A stretch of 64,000 nucleotides of DNA from Lysobacteraceae bacterium PS02340 (lineage in GTDB: Bacteria > Pseudomonadota > Gammaproteobacteria > Xanthomonadales > Xanthomonadaceae), in assembly GCA_029959605.1 (NCBI GenBank), contig JASCOC010000011.1:1-64000 (forward strand), written 5' to 3'. The position numbers were made by a program, and so were the translations under genes. Numbering within the stretch: the first letter of the stretch is position 1; each line of letters begins with the position of its first letter. The notes beneath the pieces were generated by a model. It was not told where the DNA came from, searched no databases, and saw nothing but the letters and a program-made list of their open reading frames with translations. This document shows, piece after piece, positions 20,275-29,851 of the stretch.

Positions 20275-21948
20275 ATGGATGTCGACACTTCTGTCCGGGC
20301 CGCCCCGGTCAATATCGCCGCCGCGTTGCCGCGGCTCGCCAACGCAGCGCCCGATCGCATCGCGATGCGCTGCCCCGGCCCCGATGGCCGCTACGCCGAT
20401 GCACACGCCCTGACCTACGGCGCGCTCGATGCGCGCAGCGACGCGATCGCCGCCGGACTCGCCGCGCGCGGCGTCGTCCGCGGCACGCGCACGGTGCTGA
20501 TGGTGCGGCCCACGCCCGAGTTCTTCCTGCTGATGTTCGCGCTGTTCAAGGCCGGCGCGGTGCCGGTGCTGGTCGATCCGGGTATCGACAGGCGCGCGCT
20601 GAAGCAGTGTCTCGACGAAGCCGGCGCCGAGGCGTTCATCGGCATTCCGCTGGCGCAGGTCGCGCGGGTGCTGCTGGGCTGGGCGAAATCCGCGCGCGTG
20701 CGCGTCACCACCGGGCGTTGGGCGGTGCTCAGCGATGCGACGCTGGCGGATGTCGAACGCGCGGGCGCTGGCGCCGGCCCGCAACTCGCCGCGACGGCAG
20801 GCGACGACGTCGCGGCGATCCTGTTCACCAGCGGCTCGACCGGCGTGCCCAAGGGCGTGGTCTACCGGCATCGCCATTTCGCCGCGCAGATCGACATGCT
20901 GCGCGACGCGTTCGGCATCGGCGCCGGCGGGATCGACCTGCCGACGTTCCCGCCGTTCGCGCTGTTCGATCCCGCGCTCGGGCTGACCTCGATCATTCCG
21001 GACATGGATCCGACCCGGCCGGCGAAGGCCGATCCGCGCAAGCTGCATGCGGCGATCGAACGCTTCGGCGTCGACCAGCTGTTCGGATCCCCCGCATTGA
21101 TGGGCGTGCTCGCGAAGTACGGCAAGCCGCTGCCGACATTGCGCCGCGTCACCTCGGCCGGTGCGCCGGTGCCGCCGGAGACGGTCGCGAAGATTCTCGA
21201 GTTGCTGCCGGACGACGCGCGTTTCTGGACACCCTACGGCGCAACCGAATGCCTGCCCGTCGCCGTCGTCGAAGGTCGCGAACTGCTGGCGCTGCGTACG
21301 CGCACCGAACACGGCGCCGGCACCTGCGTCGGCCGACCGGTGCCGCCGAACGAGGTGCGCATCATCCGCGTCGACGACGACGCGATTCCCACGTGGTCCG
21401 ACGCGCTGTGCGTGCCCGGCGCCCAGGTCGGCGAGATCACCGTTGCTGGACCCAGCGCCACCGACACCTACTTCAACCGCGACGCCCAGACTCGCTTGGC
21501 GAAGATCACCGAGACATTGCCCGACGGCCGCACGCGCATCGTCCATCGCATGGGTGATCTCGGTTACTTCGACGCCGAAGGCCGGCTGTGGTTCTGCGGC
21601 CGCAAGGGCCATCGCGTGGTGACCACCACCGGCACGCTGTGTACCGAACAGGTCGAACCGGTGTTCAACGTTCACGCGGAGGTGAAGCGCACGGCGCTGG
21701 TCGGCATCGGTCCGAAGGGCGCGCAGACGCCGGTGCTGTGCGTGGAGCTGGAGGCCGGTGTCGCGAAGACGGAACAGGCGCGCATCGCCGACGAACTGCG
21801 CCGCATCGGCGAAGGCTTCGTGCACACCGGGCGCATCGCGCGCGTGCTGTTCCATCCCGGCTTCCCGGTCGACATCCGCCACAACGCCAAGATCGGCCGT
21901 GAAACGCTGGCGATCTGGGCCGCGACACACGCACAGGACCTCGCATGA
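20275..21948 (+). CDS. oleC: Olefin beta-lactone synthetase OleC (AMP-dependent synthetase)
   Basis: A 557-residue adenylate-forming enzyme. The A3 motif [12 protein letters not shown] is at 183-194, the A5 motif [10 protein letters not shown] follows, and the C-terminal NAKIGRETL holds the catalytic-type Lys. OleC proteins convert the 2-alkyl-3-hydroxyalkanoate made by OleA and OleD into a beta-lactone, the step before OleB forms the cis-olefin. The directly adjacent oleD, overlapping by 4 bases, supports the assignment over a generic acyl-CoA synthetase. The ATG at 20275 is preferred to an in-frame TTG at 20269. Confidence 0.9.
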   Translation: MDVDTSVRAAPVNIAAALPRLANAAPDRIAMRCPGPDGRYADAHALTYGALDARSDAIAAGLAARGVVRGTRTVLMVRPTPEFFLLMFALFKAGAVPVLVDPGIDRRALKQCLDEAGAEAFIGIPLAQVARVLLGWAKSARVRVTTGRWAVLSDATLADVERAGAGAGPQLAATAGDDVAAILFTSGSTGVPKGVVYRHRHFAAQIDMLRDAFGIGAGGIDLPTFPPFALFDPALGLTSIIPDMDPTRPAKADPRKLHAAIERFGVDQLFGSPALMGVLAKYGKPLPTLRRVTSAGAPVPPETVAKILELLPDDARFWTPYGATECLPVAVVEGRELLALRTRTEHGAGTCVGRPVPPNEVRIIRVDDDAIPTWSDALCVPGAQVGEITVAGPSATDTYFNRDAQTRLAKITETLPDGRTRIVHRMGDLGYFDAEGRLWFCGRKGHRVVTTTGTLCTEQVEPVFNVHAEVKRTALVGIGPKGAQTPVLCVELEAGVAKTEQARIADELRRIGEGFVHTGRIARVLFHPGFPVDIRHNAKIGRETLAIWAATHAQDLA

Positions 21949-22940
21949 AACTTCTCGTCACCGGTGGCGGCGGCTTCCTCGGACAGGCCCTGTGTCGCGG
22001 CCTCGTCGAACGCGGCCACGATGTCACCAGCTTCAATCGCGGCCACTATTCCGAGCTCGATGCGATCGGCGTGCGTCAGGTCCGCGGCGATCTCGCCGAT
22101 GCCGGCGCCGTACGCGCTGCCGCGCAGGGCATGGACGCGATCTTCCACAACGCGGCCAAGGCCGGTGCCTGGGGCAGCTACGAGAGCTACCACCAGGCCA
22201 ACGTGGTCGGCACGCAGAACGTGCTCGACGCCTGCCGTGCGCACGGCATCGGCCGGCTGGTCTACACGTCGACGCCGAGTGTGACCCACCGGGCCACGCA
22301 CCCGGTCGAAGGCGGCACCGCCGACACCGTGCCCTACGGCGAAGACTTCAAGGCGCCCTACGCGACGACCAAGAAGATCGCCGAGCAGGCCGTGCTGGCA
22401 GCGAACGGGTCGGATCTGGCGACGGTCGCATTGCGTCCGCGCCTGATCTGGGGGCCGGGCGACCAGCAACTGCTGCCGCGCCTGGTCGAACGCGCGCGGG
22501 TCGGGCGACTGCGCTTCGTCGGCGATGGCGAGAACCGCATCGACACGACCTACATCGACAACGCCGCGCAAGCGCATTTCGACGCCTTCGAGCACCTAAG
22601 GCCGGGCGCGGCCTGCGCGGGTCGTGCGTACTTCATCAGCAACGGCGAGCCGACGACCGTGCGCGAGATCGTCAACGCACTGCTCGCCGCCGCCGGCGCG
22701 CCGCAGGTGACCAGGACGCTGCCGTTCGGCGCGGCGTATGCGATCGGCGCGATCTGCGAATCGGTGTGGCCGCTGCTGCGTCTGCAGGGCGAACCGCCGA
22801 TGACACGCTTCCTCGCCGAGCAGTTGAGCACGACGCACTGGTACGACATGGCGCCGGCGACGCGCGACTTCGGCTACGTCCCGCGGGTCAGCCTTCACGA
22901 AGGACTCACCCGCCTGAAAGATTCGTGGACAGGTACCTGA
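21945..22940 (+). CDS. oleD: 2-alkyl-3-oxoalkanoate reductase OleD
   Basis: A 331-residue extended SDR/epimerase-type protein. The NAD(P) motif [12 protein letters not shown] opens it, and [10 protein letters not shown] holds the catalytic Tyr and Lys. It reduces the OleA condensation product to the 3-hydroxy acid used by OleC. It overlaps oleC by ATGA and is surely translated with it. No oleA (thiolase-like) or oleB (alpha/beta hydrolase) lies next to the pair in this window. Confidence 0.9.
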   Translation: MKLLVTGGGGFLGQALCRGLVERGHDVTSFNRGHYSELDAIGVRQVRGDLADAGAVRAAAQGMDAIFHNAAKAGAWGSYESYHQANVVGTQNVLDACRAHGIGRLVYTSTPSVTHRATHPVEGGTADTVPYGEDFKAPYATTKKIAEQAVLAANGSDLATVALRPRLIWGPGDQQLLPRLVERARVGRLRFVGDGENRIDTTYIDNAAQAHFDAFEHLRPGAACAGRAYFISNGEPTTVREIVNALLAAAGAPQVTRTLPFGAAYAIGAICESVWPLLRLQGEPPMTRFLAEQLSTTHWYDMAPATRDFGYVPRVSLHEGLTRLKDSWTGT

Positions 22941-23012
22941 CCGTCACCTGATCGCGACTCCGGCGGGCATAGGGTGACCCCCGAACCGCTCACGGGAATC
23001 AGGAGACCACCC

Positions 23013-23171
23013 ATGCTTCGTTATGCAGTCATTTTTCTTGTCGTCGCCATCATTGCCGGTGTCCTCGGCTTCAGTGGTGTCGCCGGCGCCGCCACCAACA
23101 TCGCCTGGATCCTGTTCGTCGTGTTCCTGATCCTGGCCGTGATCTCGATGCTGCGTGGCCGCGGACCGTAA
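23013..23171 (+). CDS. DUF1328 small membrane protein (YtjA-like)
   Basis: A 52-residue protein with two hydrophobic segments (about 4-20 and 28-46) joined by the GFSGVAG loop typical of DUF1328. It ends in a basic tail. There is a good AGGAG eight bases before the ATG and an intrinsic terminator 27 bases after the stop. The family is widespread in Proteobacteria and often stress-induced; its molecular role is unknown. Confidence 0.9.
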   Translation: MLRYAVIFLVVAIIAGVLGFSGVAGAATNIAWILFVVFLILAVISMLRGRGP

Positions 23172-23197
23172 CGTCCCAGCCCGATACGTGATTCGAA

Positions 23198-23227
23198 ACG
23201 CCCGCCTTCCGGCGGGCGTTTTCTTTT
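23198..23227 (+). terminator. Rho-independent terminator after DUF1328 gene
   Basis: The stem AACGCCCGCC/GGCGGGCGTT with a TTCC loop is followed by TTCTTTT. Confidence 0.88.
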
Positions 23228-23309
23228 GGGCGCGCGCAGCCCGTCGCACCTAGCGATCTCCCGTGCGCACTGCGCGTGGCGCCGCCGTATCGGCCGCTAC
23301 AATGCGGGC

Positions 23310-23954
23310 ATGGCCGGATTCCTTCCTTCTCCTTTCGCGGCGCTCAAGCCGATCGCCGGACGCGCGCTGGAAACCGCGCTCAACCAGGCGCTCGCACTCG
23401 ATGCCGACACGCGCACCGCGCTCGCCGGACTCGACGGGCAACGCATCGCGCTGACCCTCGCCTCGCCGCCGATCGCGCTGGAACTGCGCGTCGACGGTGA
23501 GCGCCTGCGCGTCGGTCCGGTCGACGACGCGGTCGAACCCGATCTCGCGGTGCGCACCACGATCGCCGGTGTGCTGTCGCAGCTGCCGTTCCTGCGCCGC
23601 GACGATGCGCCGCCGATCGGCAAGGTCCGCGTCTCGGGCGATGCCGAACTCGCGCGCCGGCTGCAGAAGCTCGCCGGGCGCTTCGATCCGGATTGGCAGA
23701 AGCCGTTCGTCGCCGTCTTCGGCGAGGTGATCGGCGTGCAGGTCGCGAACGCATTCGCCAGCGCGCTGCAGCAGGCGCAGGGCCTGGGCCGCACGCTGAC
23801 CGAAAGCGCGGTGGAGTACGTAACCGAGGAATCGCGCGACGTGCTCGGACGTGACGAGCTCGAGGCGTTCAATGACGACGTCGACGTGTTGCGTGATGAC
23901 GTCGAGCGACTCGCGGCGCGCGTGTCGCGTCTGTCGCGCGGGCCGGCTGCATGA
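23310..23954 (+). CDS. ubiJ: Ubiquinone biosynthesis accessory factor UbiJ
   Basis: A 214-residue protein with an SCP2-like lipid-binding domain in the N-terminal half and a charged C-terminal helix ([19 protein letters not shown]). It belongs to the UbiJ family, which together with UbiK and the Ubi hydroxylases/methyltransferases forms the soluble ubiquinone metabolon and may bind the polyprenyl tail. The gene overlaps ubiB by 4 bases. ubiE, which usually precedes ubiJ, is not adjacent here. Confidence 0.9.
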   Translation: MAGFLPSPFAALKPIAGRALETALNQALALDADTRTALAGLDGQRIALTLASPPIALELRVDGERLRVGPVDDAVEPDLAVRTTIAGVLSQLPFLRRDDAPPIGKVRVSGDAELARRLQKLAGRFDPDWQKPFVAVFGEVIGVQVANAFASALQQAQGLGRTLTESAVEYVTEESRDVLGRDELEAFNDDVDVLRDDVERLAARVSRLSRGPAA

Positions 23955-25639
23955 AGGGTCTGCTGCGCGCCTCGCGTATCGGCCGCGTGCTGCTGCGCTA
24001 CCGTCTCGACGATCTGCTCAACGACACGCCGGCCGAGCGCTGGCTCAAGCTCGCGCGTCCGTTCGTGCCGCGCGCCTCGGCCGACATCGCCGCGCAGTCG
24101 CGTGGCGCGCGCCTGCGTCTGGCGCTGCAGGAACTCGGGCCGATCTTCGTCAAGTTCGGACAGATCCTCTCGACCCGCCGCGATCTCGTGCCACCGGACA
24201 TCGTCGACGATCTCGCGCTGCTGCAGGACCGCGTGCTGCCTTTCGACGGCGCGCAGGCGCAGGCGATCATCGAGCGCGAACTCGGCATGCCGATCGCGCA
24301 GGCCTACGAGGCCTTCGACACCGTGCCGCTGGCGTCGGCGTCGATCGCCCAGGTGCACGCGGCGACGCTGCCGGCCGATGACCGCAATCCGCGTCGCGAG
24401 GTCGTGGTCAAGGTGCTGCGCCCCACCATCGAGAAGCAGATCGCCGCCGACATCGCGCTGCTGAAGAACCTCGCCGCGCTGGTCGACCGCACGCATCCCA
24501 ATGCCGACAAGATCCGTCCGCGCGAAGTCGTGGCCGAGATCGAGAACACGCTGGCCGCCGAACTCGACCTGCAACGCGAGGGTGCGAATGCGTCGGTGCT
24601 GCGCCGGTTCTGGACCGGTTCGCAGGATCTCTACGTGCCGGCGCCGGTGTGGGAGCGCACCACGCAGCGCGTGCTCACGCTCGAACGTGTACACGGCATC
24701 CCCAGCGACGACATCGCCGCCCTCGACGCCGCGGGCATCGACCGCAAGGCGCTCGCGGCGAAGGGCGTGCGTGTGTTCTATACGCAGGTGTTCCGCGACA
24801 ACTTCTTCCACGCCGATGCGCATGCCGGCAACATCTGGGTCGATCCGGACCGCAAGACCAATCCGCGTTTCATCGCGCTGGATTTCGGGATCATGGGCCA
24901 GCTCTCGCGCGAGGATCAGTACTACCTCGCCGAGAATTTCATGGCGATCTTCCGCCAGGATTACCGGCGCATCGCCGAGCTGCACATCCAGGCCGGCTGG
25001 ATGCCGGGGCACATCCGCATCGACGAACTCGAAGCCGCGGTGCGCTCTGTCTGCGAGCCGTATTTCACCCGGCCGCTGTCGGAAATCTCGCTCGGCGAAG
25101 TGCTCGGCAAACTGTTCCGCACCGCGCAGCGCTACCAGCTCACGTTGCAGCCGCAGCTGATCCTGTTGCAGAAGACGCTGTTGAGCATCGAGGGCATCGG
25201 TCGTCTACTCGACCCGAAGCTCGACATCTGGGCGGTCGCGCGTCCGGTGCTCGAACGCATCCTCGTCGAGCGCTACAGCCCGCAGCGCCTGGGTCGCGAA
25301 TTCCGCGACCGCCTGCCGGAACTGATTACCCAGGCGCCCGACATGCCGCGCCTGCTGCATGGCTGGCTCAAGCAGCAGGTCGAAGGCCGCCACGAACTGC
25401 GCATGCGCTCCGACGACCTCGCCGCGCTGACCGCGACGATGCAGGGCATGCAGAAACGCATGGTCGCCGCGATCCTCGGCGTCGGTCTGCTGATCGTCGC
25501 CGCGGTGCTGTACGCGCTGGAAGCGGGGGGCCCGAGTTTCGTCGGCCTGCCGGTGGCGACGTGGGTTGCCGGTGTCGGCGGGCTGTGGGCGCTGCTCGCG
25601 GCATGGCCGCGGCGGTCGCCGGTGCATCTGCGGGATTGA
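23951..25639 (+). CDS. ubiB: Ubiquinone biosynthesis ABC1-type kinase/ATPase UbiB
   Basis: A 562-residue protein of the ABC1/ADCK family. The KxGQ motif [11 protein letters not shown] lies near residue 75, the Ala-rich loop at [12 protein letters not shown], and the DxG-type LDFGIMG further on. Two C-terminal membrane helices (about 500-550) anchor it. UbiB is needed for early ubiquinone synthesis, probably by extracting precursors from the membrane at the cost of ATP. It is translationally coupled to ubiJ. Confidence 0.96.
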   Translation: MKGLLRASRIGRVLLRYRLDDLLNDTPAERWLKLARPFVPRASADIAAQSRGARLRLALQELGPIFVKFGQILSTRRDLVPPDIVDDLALLQDRVLPFDGAQAQAIIERELGMPIAQAYEAFDTVPLASASIAQVHAATLPADDRNPRREVVVKVLRPTIEKQIAADIALLKNLAALVDRTHPNADKIRPREVVAEIENTLAAELDLQREGANASVLRRFWTGSQDLYVPAPVWERTTQRVLTLERVHGIPSDDIAALDAAGIDRKALAAKGVRVFYTQVFRDNFFHADAHAGNIWVDPDRKTNPRFIALDFGIMGQLSREDQYYLAENFMAIFRQDYRRIAELHIQAGWMPGHIRIDELEAAVRSVCEPYFTRPLSEISLGEVLGKLFRTAQRYQLTLQPQLILLQKTLLSIEGIGRLLDPKLDIWAVARPVLERILVERYSPQRLGREFRDRLPELITQAPDMPRLLHGWLKQQVEGRHELRMRSDDLAALTATMQGMQKRMVAAILGVGLLIVAAVLYALEAGGPSFVGLPVATWVAGVGGLWALLAAWPRRSPVHLRD

Positions 25640-25671
25640 AGTCGTCGACGCAGTGAACTGACTGCTCTCAA

Positions 25672-25708
25672 GCCCTCCCCCGCAGGCGGGGGAGGGTTGG
25701 GTGGGGGC
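25672..25708. repeat. REP-like repeat, CCCTCCCCCGC family, copy 2
   Basis: Same unit as 14680-14717. It lies 33 bases past the ubiB stop and may also end its transcript. An inverted copy sits 82 bases on, so the two form a REP doublet. Confidence 0.8.
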
Positions 25709-25789
25709 GAAGGTTCCGAGCGCGTCGAAATGATTCGAGCGGCCTCCTGATCTATGGCTCGATTCCGATAGCGCCGACTCTGACCGATT

Positions 25790-25825
25790 GCCCCCTCCCA
25801 ACCCTCCCCCGTAAACGGGGGAGGA
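25790..25825. repeat. REP-like repeat, CCCTCCCCCGC family, copy 3 (inverted)
   Basis: Inverted relative to copies 1 and 2, with loop GTAAAC. It ends 16 bases before the sigma-factor gene stop and may act as terminator for that minus-strand transcript. Confidence 0.78.
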
Positions 25826-25840
25826 CTCGAGCGCAGCGCA

Positions 25841-27121
25841 TCAGTCGTTGAGTCGCGCCCGACACTCCGTCGCACGCGCAGCGAGCCAGTCCCGCTCGCG
25901 CGGATTGCGCGCCAGCGAGGCCGCGTGTTCGAACGCATCCGCCGCATCCGCATGCCGCCCGAGCTTCGCCAGCAGATCGCCGCGCACGCCTGGCAGCAGG
26001 TGGTAGTCGGCCAGCGTGGCGTCGCCGGCCAAGGCATCGACCAGCGGCAATGCGGCCGCAGGCCCGGCCGCCTTGCCGATCGCGACCGCGCGGTTGAGCG
26101 CGACCACCGGCGAGCCCGTCAGCGCGAGCAGCTGTCCATACAGCGCGGCGATGCGCGCCCAGTCGGTGGCGTCCGCGGTCGGCGCCAGCGCGTGGCAGGC
26201 GGCGATCGCGGCCTGCAGTTCGTAGCCGCCGGGCGACGCGGTCCCGCGCGCGGTCTGCGCCTGCGCCAGTGCCGCGAGCCCCGCATCGATCGAGCCGCGA
26301 TCCCAGCGCGTGCGGTCCTGGTCGGGCAACAGCACCGGATGCCCGTCGGCGTCTGTGCGTGCATCGAGCCGCGAGGCCTGCAGCGCCATCAACGCGGCGA
26401 GCGCGTGCACCTCGGCCTCGCGCGGCATCAGCGCCGCCAGCACCCGTGTCAGCCGCAGCGCTTCTGCGCACAGATCGGGGCGCGCCCAGTCGTCGCCGCT
26501 GCTCGCCGCGTGGCCTTCGTTGAACACCAGATACAGCACGTGCAGCACCGCCGACAGTCGCGGCGGCAGGTCCGCGCGCTGCGGCACTTCGAACGGCGTG
26601 CCGGCATTCGCGATGGTCTTCTTGGCACGCACGATGCGCTGGGCGATCGTCGCCTCGGGCACCAGGAACGCGCGTGCGATCTCGTCGGTGGTCAGGCCGC
26701 CGATCAGGCGCAGCGTCAGCGCGACCTGCGATTCGACGGTCAGCGCGGGATGGCAGGCGACGAACATCAGCCGCAACACGTCGTCGCCGATGACGTCGTC
26801 GAGCGCGTCCTGCGCGTGCGCGTCCGATTCGTGCTGCGCCTGCTCGATCTCGCGCGCGAGTTCGGCGTGATGCGCGTCGAGGCGCTGGCCGCGACGCAGG
26901 CGGTCGATGCCGCGGTTACGCGCGGTGGTCATCAGCCACGCGCCCGGATTGTCGGGCAGGCCGTCGCGCGGCCAGCGTTCGAGCGCGGTGACCAGTGCAT
27001 CCTGCGCCAGTTCTTCGGCGAGATCGAGATCGCGTACCACGCGCATCAGGCCGCCGATGATCTTCGGCACCTCCTCGCGCCAGAGCGTTTCGATCGTGCG
27101 GTGCAGGGTGGCCGTGTCCAT
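25841..27121 (-). CDS. ECF42-type RNA polymerase sigma factor with C-terminal TPR-like domain
   Basis: A 426-residue protein. Residues 1-180 carry sigma-70 region 2 (LAQDALVTALERWPRDGLP, NPGAWLMTTARNRGIDRLRR) and region 4 (GGLTTDEIARAFLVPEATIAQR). The remaining 240 residues are an alpha-helical DUF6596/TPR-like extension with the FNEGHAAS motif. This layout defines the ECF42 group, in which the extension replaces a separate anti-sigma factor. ECF42 genes usually neighbour DGPF/YCII proteins; here two VOC-fold genes take that place, 104 and 546 bases upstream, on the same strand. Confidence 0.9.
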   Translation of the reverse strand: MDTATLHRTIETLWREEVPKIIGGLMRVVRDLDLAEELAQDALVTALERWPRDGLPDNPGAWLMTTARNRGIDRLRRGQRLDAHHAELAREIEQAQHESDAHAQDALDDVIGDDVLRLMFVACHPALTVESQVALTLRLIGGLTTDEIARAFLVPEATIAQRIVRAKKTIANAGTPFEVPQRADLPPRLSAVLHVLYLVFNEGHAASSGDDWARPDLCAEALRLTRVLAALMPREAEVHALAALMALQASRLDARTDADGHPVLLPDQDRTRWDRGSIDAGLAALAQAQTARGTASPGGYELQAAIAACHALAPTADATDWARIAALYGQLLALTGSPVVALNRAVAIGKAAGPAAALPLVDALAGDATLADYHLLPGVRGDLLAKLGRHADAADAFEHAASLARNPRERDWLAARATECRARLND

Positions 27122-27225
27122 GGGCGGCGATGACAGCACCCCGCGCGCGGCCGGGCAAGCCGCACTGCGGCGCACGGTACGCCGGGCATGGAGGACGGTC
27201 GGCTGCGGCGCGCACGTTCGCGTGC

Positions 27226-27633
27226 TCATTCCGTCGGGAACGCGGCCACGTCCATGTGCATCACCTCCCACAGATGGCCGTCGGGATCGGCGAAGCCGTG
27301 CTGGTACATGAAGCCGTGATCGACCGGTTCGGCGGTCACCGTGCCGCCTGCGGCGAGCGCCTTGGCAACGATCGCATCGACCGCGGTGCGATCGGGCTGC
27401 GACAGCGCGATGATCGCGCCGACGTGGCCCGGCGGTGGCAGCGGCAACTTCGTGAAGCTCTGGAAGAACGGCTTGACCAGCAGCATGACGAAGCTGTCGT
27501 CGCCGATGATCATCGCGGTCGCGTTGTCGTCGGTGAACTGCGGATTGAACCGGAAACCGAGCGCGGTGAAGAAGCGCACGCTGCGATCGAGGTCTTCGAC
27601 CGGGAGATTGACGTAGATCTGGGGACGGGTCAT
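27226..27633 (-). CDS. VOC family protein (glyoxalase/bleomycin-resistance fold)
   Basis: A 135-residue protein with the paired beta-alpha-beta-beta-beta VOC layout: IYVNLPVEDLDRSVRFF at the start and FADPDGHLWEV near the end. It resembles the DUF1801-neighbour, sigma-linked glyoxalase-like group rather than glyoxalase I itself. The enzyme activity is not predictable. It is encoded between the sigma factor and a second VOC gene, so all three are probably one operon with a stress-related role. Confidence 0.88.
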   Translation of the reverse strand: MTRPQIYVNLPVEDLDRSVRFFTALGFRFNPQFTDDNATAMIIGDDSFVMLLVKPFFQSFTKLPLPPPGHVGAIIALSQPDRTAVDAIVAKALAAGGTVTAEPVDHGFMYQHGFADPDGHLWEVMHMDVAAFPTE

Positions 27634-27667
27634 GGCGGAGCTCCTGTGATGTGGAAGATGTGGAACT

Positions 27668-28081
27668 TCAGCAGCCCTGCTTCGAGCGCATCACCATCCA
27701 GCCGGTGCCGAAACGGTCGACGACCATGCCGAAGCGGTGCGCGAAGAAGGTCTCGCCCATCGGCGCACGCACCTCGCCGCCGTCCGACAGCGCGGCGAAG
27801 ATGCGCTCGGCCTCCGCGTCGCTGTCCACGCCCAGATTGACGAATGCATGCGGCGCGGCCGGCAACGGCGTGCCCGGCGGCACGTCGGACGCCATCAGGA
27901 ACTGCGCACCGATGGGGAGATGGGCATACATGATCCGTTCGGGCGCGGCGGCGTCGCTGCCGGGGCAGGGCGGGGCGTCGCCATAGGGCATCAGCATCGG
28001 TTCGCCGCCCAGCAGCGCCGCGTAGGCCTTGAACGCGTCGGCGCAGGTGCCGTCGAAATACAGGTAGGGATCGATACGCAT
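27668..28081 (-). CDS. VOC family protein, PhnB-like
   Basis: A 137-residue protein with the PhnB-type opening DPYLYFDGTCADAFKAYAAL and the closing DRFGTGWMV block. PhnB-like proteins share the VOC fold but often lack glyoxalase activity; many sit beside ECF42 sigma genes. The start at 28081 gives the canonical N-terminus. It is the first gene of the likely three-gene sigma-factor operon; the divergent META-domain gene begins 163 bases away. Confidence 0.88.
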   Translation of the reverse strand: MRIDPYLYFDGTCADAFKAYAALLGGEPMLMPYGDAPPCPGSDAAAPERIMYAHLPIGAQFLMASDVPPGTPLPAAPHAFVNLGVDSDAEAERIFAALSDGGEVRAPMGETFFAHRFGMVVDRFGTGWMVMRSKQGC

Positions 28082-28244
28082 CGCAGTGTCCTCGAAGGGC
28101 CGCCGGCTGGCGGTGTCGTTGGAACGACGTCCCGGCGCACCGGAAATCGACATCGCCGGACGGATTCGAAGCACATCGCACACACGGGGCGTTTCGGGCC
28201 CGCCCGTTAAGCTGCCCGGCCCCTTGAGCACCGAGGAGACGCCG

Positions 28245-29069
28245 ATGCGCCGCCCCCTGATCTTGCTGTTGCCACTCGCCCTGGTCGCCTGTGGCGGCTC
28301 CACGCCGCCGGAAGGCGCCGCCGCGGCGCCTACCCAAGCCGCCGCCGACGCGATTCCCGATGCCGCGCCCGCCGATCATGCGAAGACGCTCGAGGCCTAC
28401 CACTGGCGTCTGGTCGACGCGACCAGCAGCGGTGGCGCGCGCATCGACGCCCTGCTCGATGGCGACGGCGAAGCGCTGCAGCTGGACTTCGCCGACGGCG
28501 GTCTGCGCGTGTCGAACGCCTGCAACCACATGGGCGCGAATGTCGCGCTCGACGACGACCGCCTGACGGTCGACCAGGTGATCTCCACGATGATGGCCTG
28601 CGCCGATGCGCACCTGACCGCGCGCGAGCGCGAGATCGGCCAGCGCCTGCCCGGCACGCATCGCCTCGCGCTGACCGGCGGCGAGCCGCCGCGGCTGACG
28701 CTGCAGCTCGAGAATGGCGACGTGCTCGTGTTCGAGGGCGTGCCCACGCCGGCCACGCGCTACGGCGGTGAAGGCGAGACGGTGTTCCTGGAAATCGCGC
28801 CCGAGCGCGTCGCCTGCAGCCATCCGCTGATTCCCGAACAGCGCTGCCTGCAGACGCGCGAGGTGCAGTACGACGACGAAGGCGTGCGCTCGCCGGGCGA
28901 TGCCGAATGGACACCGCTGTATCAGGACATCGAGGGCTTCACCTTCGAGGACGGCGTGCGCAACGTCGTGCGCGTGCAGCGCTTCGACGTGGCCAATCCG
29001 CCGGCCGATGCGCCATCGCAGGCGTACGTGCTGGACATGGTGGTGGAGTCGGAGCGCGTGGGTCGCTGA
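28245..29069 (+). CDS. META and DUF4377 domain lipoprotein
   Basis: A 274-residue lipoprotein (LVACGG, Cys16). Residues 50-160 form an HslJ-like META domain (YHWRLVDATSS, SNACNHMGANV, STMMACAD). The last 90 residues match DUF4377 with conserved Cys pair (ACSHPLIPEQRCLQTREVQY) and FTFEDGV. Such proteins sit in the outer membrane and are linked to heat, novobiocin or oxidative stress resistance in relatives. The gene ends about 60 bases before a strong hairpin. Confidence 0.9.
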   Translation: MRRPLILLLPLALVACGGSTPPEGAAAAPTQAAADAIPDAAPADHAKTLEAYHWRLVDATSSGGARIDALLDGDGEALQLDFADGGLRVSNACNHMGANVALDDDRLTVDQVISTMMACADAHLTAREREIGQRLPGTHRLALTGGEPPRLTLQLENGDVLVFEGVPTPATRYGGEGETVFLEIAPERVACSHPLIPEQRCLQTREVQYDDEGVRSPGDAEWTPLYQDIEGFTFEDGVRNVVRVQRFDVANPPADAPSQAYVLDMVVESERVGR

Positions 29070-29132
29070 GGCGCTGCGCGCGACGACGTTGAGTGATGTG
29101 TCGCGCTCGATGTGGCTTCACGCGATCTGCTG

Positions 29133-29170
29133 CCCTCACCCCAGCCCCTCTCCCGAAGGGAGAGGGGCTC
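29133..29170. repeat. REP-like hairpin (CCCCTCTCCC family), probable terminator
   Basis: GCCCCTCTCCC and GGGAGAGGGGC form a perfect 11-bp stem with a GAA loop, preceded by CCCTCACCCCA. It lies between convergent genes (META lipoprotein and PEBP) and can end both transcripts. Confidence 0.8.
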
Positions 29171-29212
29171 TTAACAGCTCAGCGCGACGTGACCGGTCGC
29201 GTCGCGACACCG

Positions 29213-29830
29213 TCAGGGTTTCGCAGCCTCCGGATGCAGCGCATAGCTGCCCCAGGTCGTGGTTTCGGCCAGCACGTGGCCCTGCACCGCGCGCAGCACG
29301 TCGTTGGCGGTGAAGCGCTCCGGCACGTCGAGCGTGGCGACGTCGAGTGCGAACAGGCGGAAGAAATAGCGGTGCGTGCGCAGGTCGTTCGGTGGCGGGT
29401 AGGGGCCGTCGTAGCCGAACCAGTCGCCGGCCAAGTCCGGATCGCCGGCGAACCAGCCGGTGTAGTCGTTGAGGCCCTGGCGCGCGCCGTCCGGGCCCGG
29501 CGGATTGCGCTTGCCACCCTTGGTCACGCCATCGCTGGCGCTGCCTTCTGCGATCGTGCGCAGATCGGCCGGCAGATCGACGACCGCCCAGTGCACGAAG
29601 GTGCCGCGCGGGTGTTCGACCGGAATCTCGACGCCGTCCTTGCCCGCCAGTGACGGATCGGTCGGCGCGTCGGGATCGAGGCACAGCAGCGCGAACGAAC
29701 GCGTGCCCGCCGGCACGTCGTCCCAGGCGAGATGCGGGTTGCGGTTGCCGCCGAAGCCGTCGGGCGCGCCGACCGCGAACGTCGCCGCGATCGGCTGGCC
29801 CTGCTCGAAACTGTCGCTGTGGAGTCGCAT
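29213..29830 (-). CDS. YbhB/YbcL family Raf kinase inhibitor-like protein (PEBP)
   Basis: A 205-residue protein of the phosphatidylethanolamine-binding fold. The ligand-pocket motifs LDPDAP and GTFVHWAVVDLP are present, followed by GYDGPYPP. There is no signal peptide, so it is probably cytoplasmic like YbhB. The true ligand of the bacterial proteins is unknown. The gene starts 22 bases downstream of the TPR-sulfotransferase gene on the same strand and may be co-transcribed. Confidence 0.94.
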   Translation of the reverse strand: MRLHSDSFEQGQPIAATFAVGAPDGFGGNRNPHLAWDDVPAGTRSFALLCLDPDAPTDPSLAGKDGVEIPVEHPRGTFVHWAVVDLPADLRTIAEGSASDGVTKGGKRNPPGPDGARQGLNDYTGWFAGDPDLAGDWFGYDGPYPPPNDLRTHRYFFRLFALDVATLDVPERFTANDVLRAVQGHVLAETTTWGSYALHPEAAKP

Positions 29831-29851
29831 GGTGTCTCCGCTCGGAAAGGA

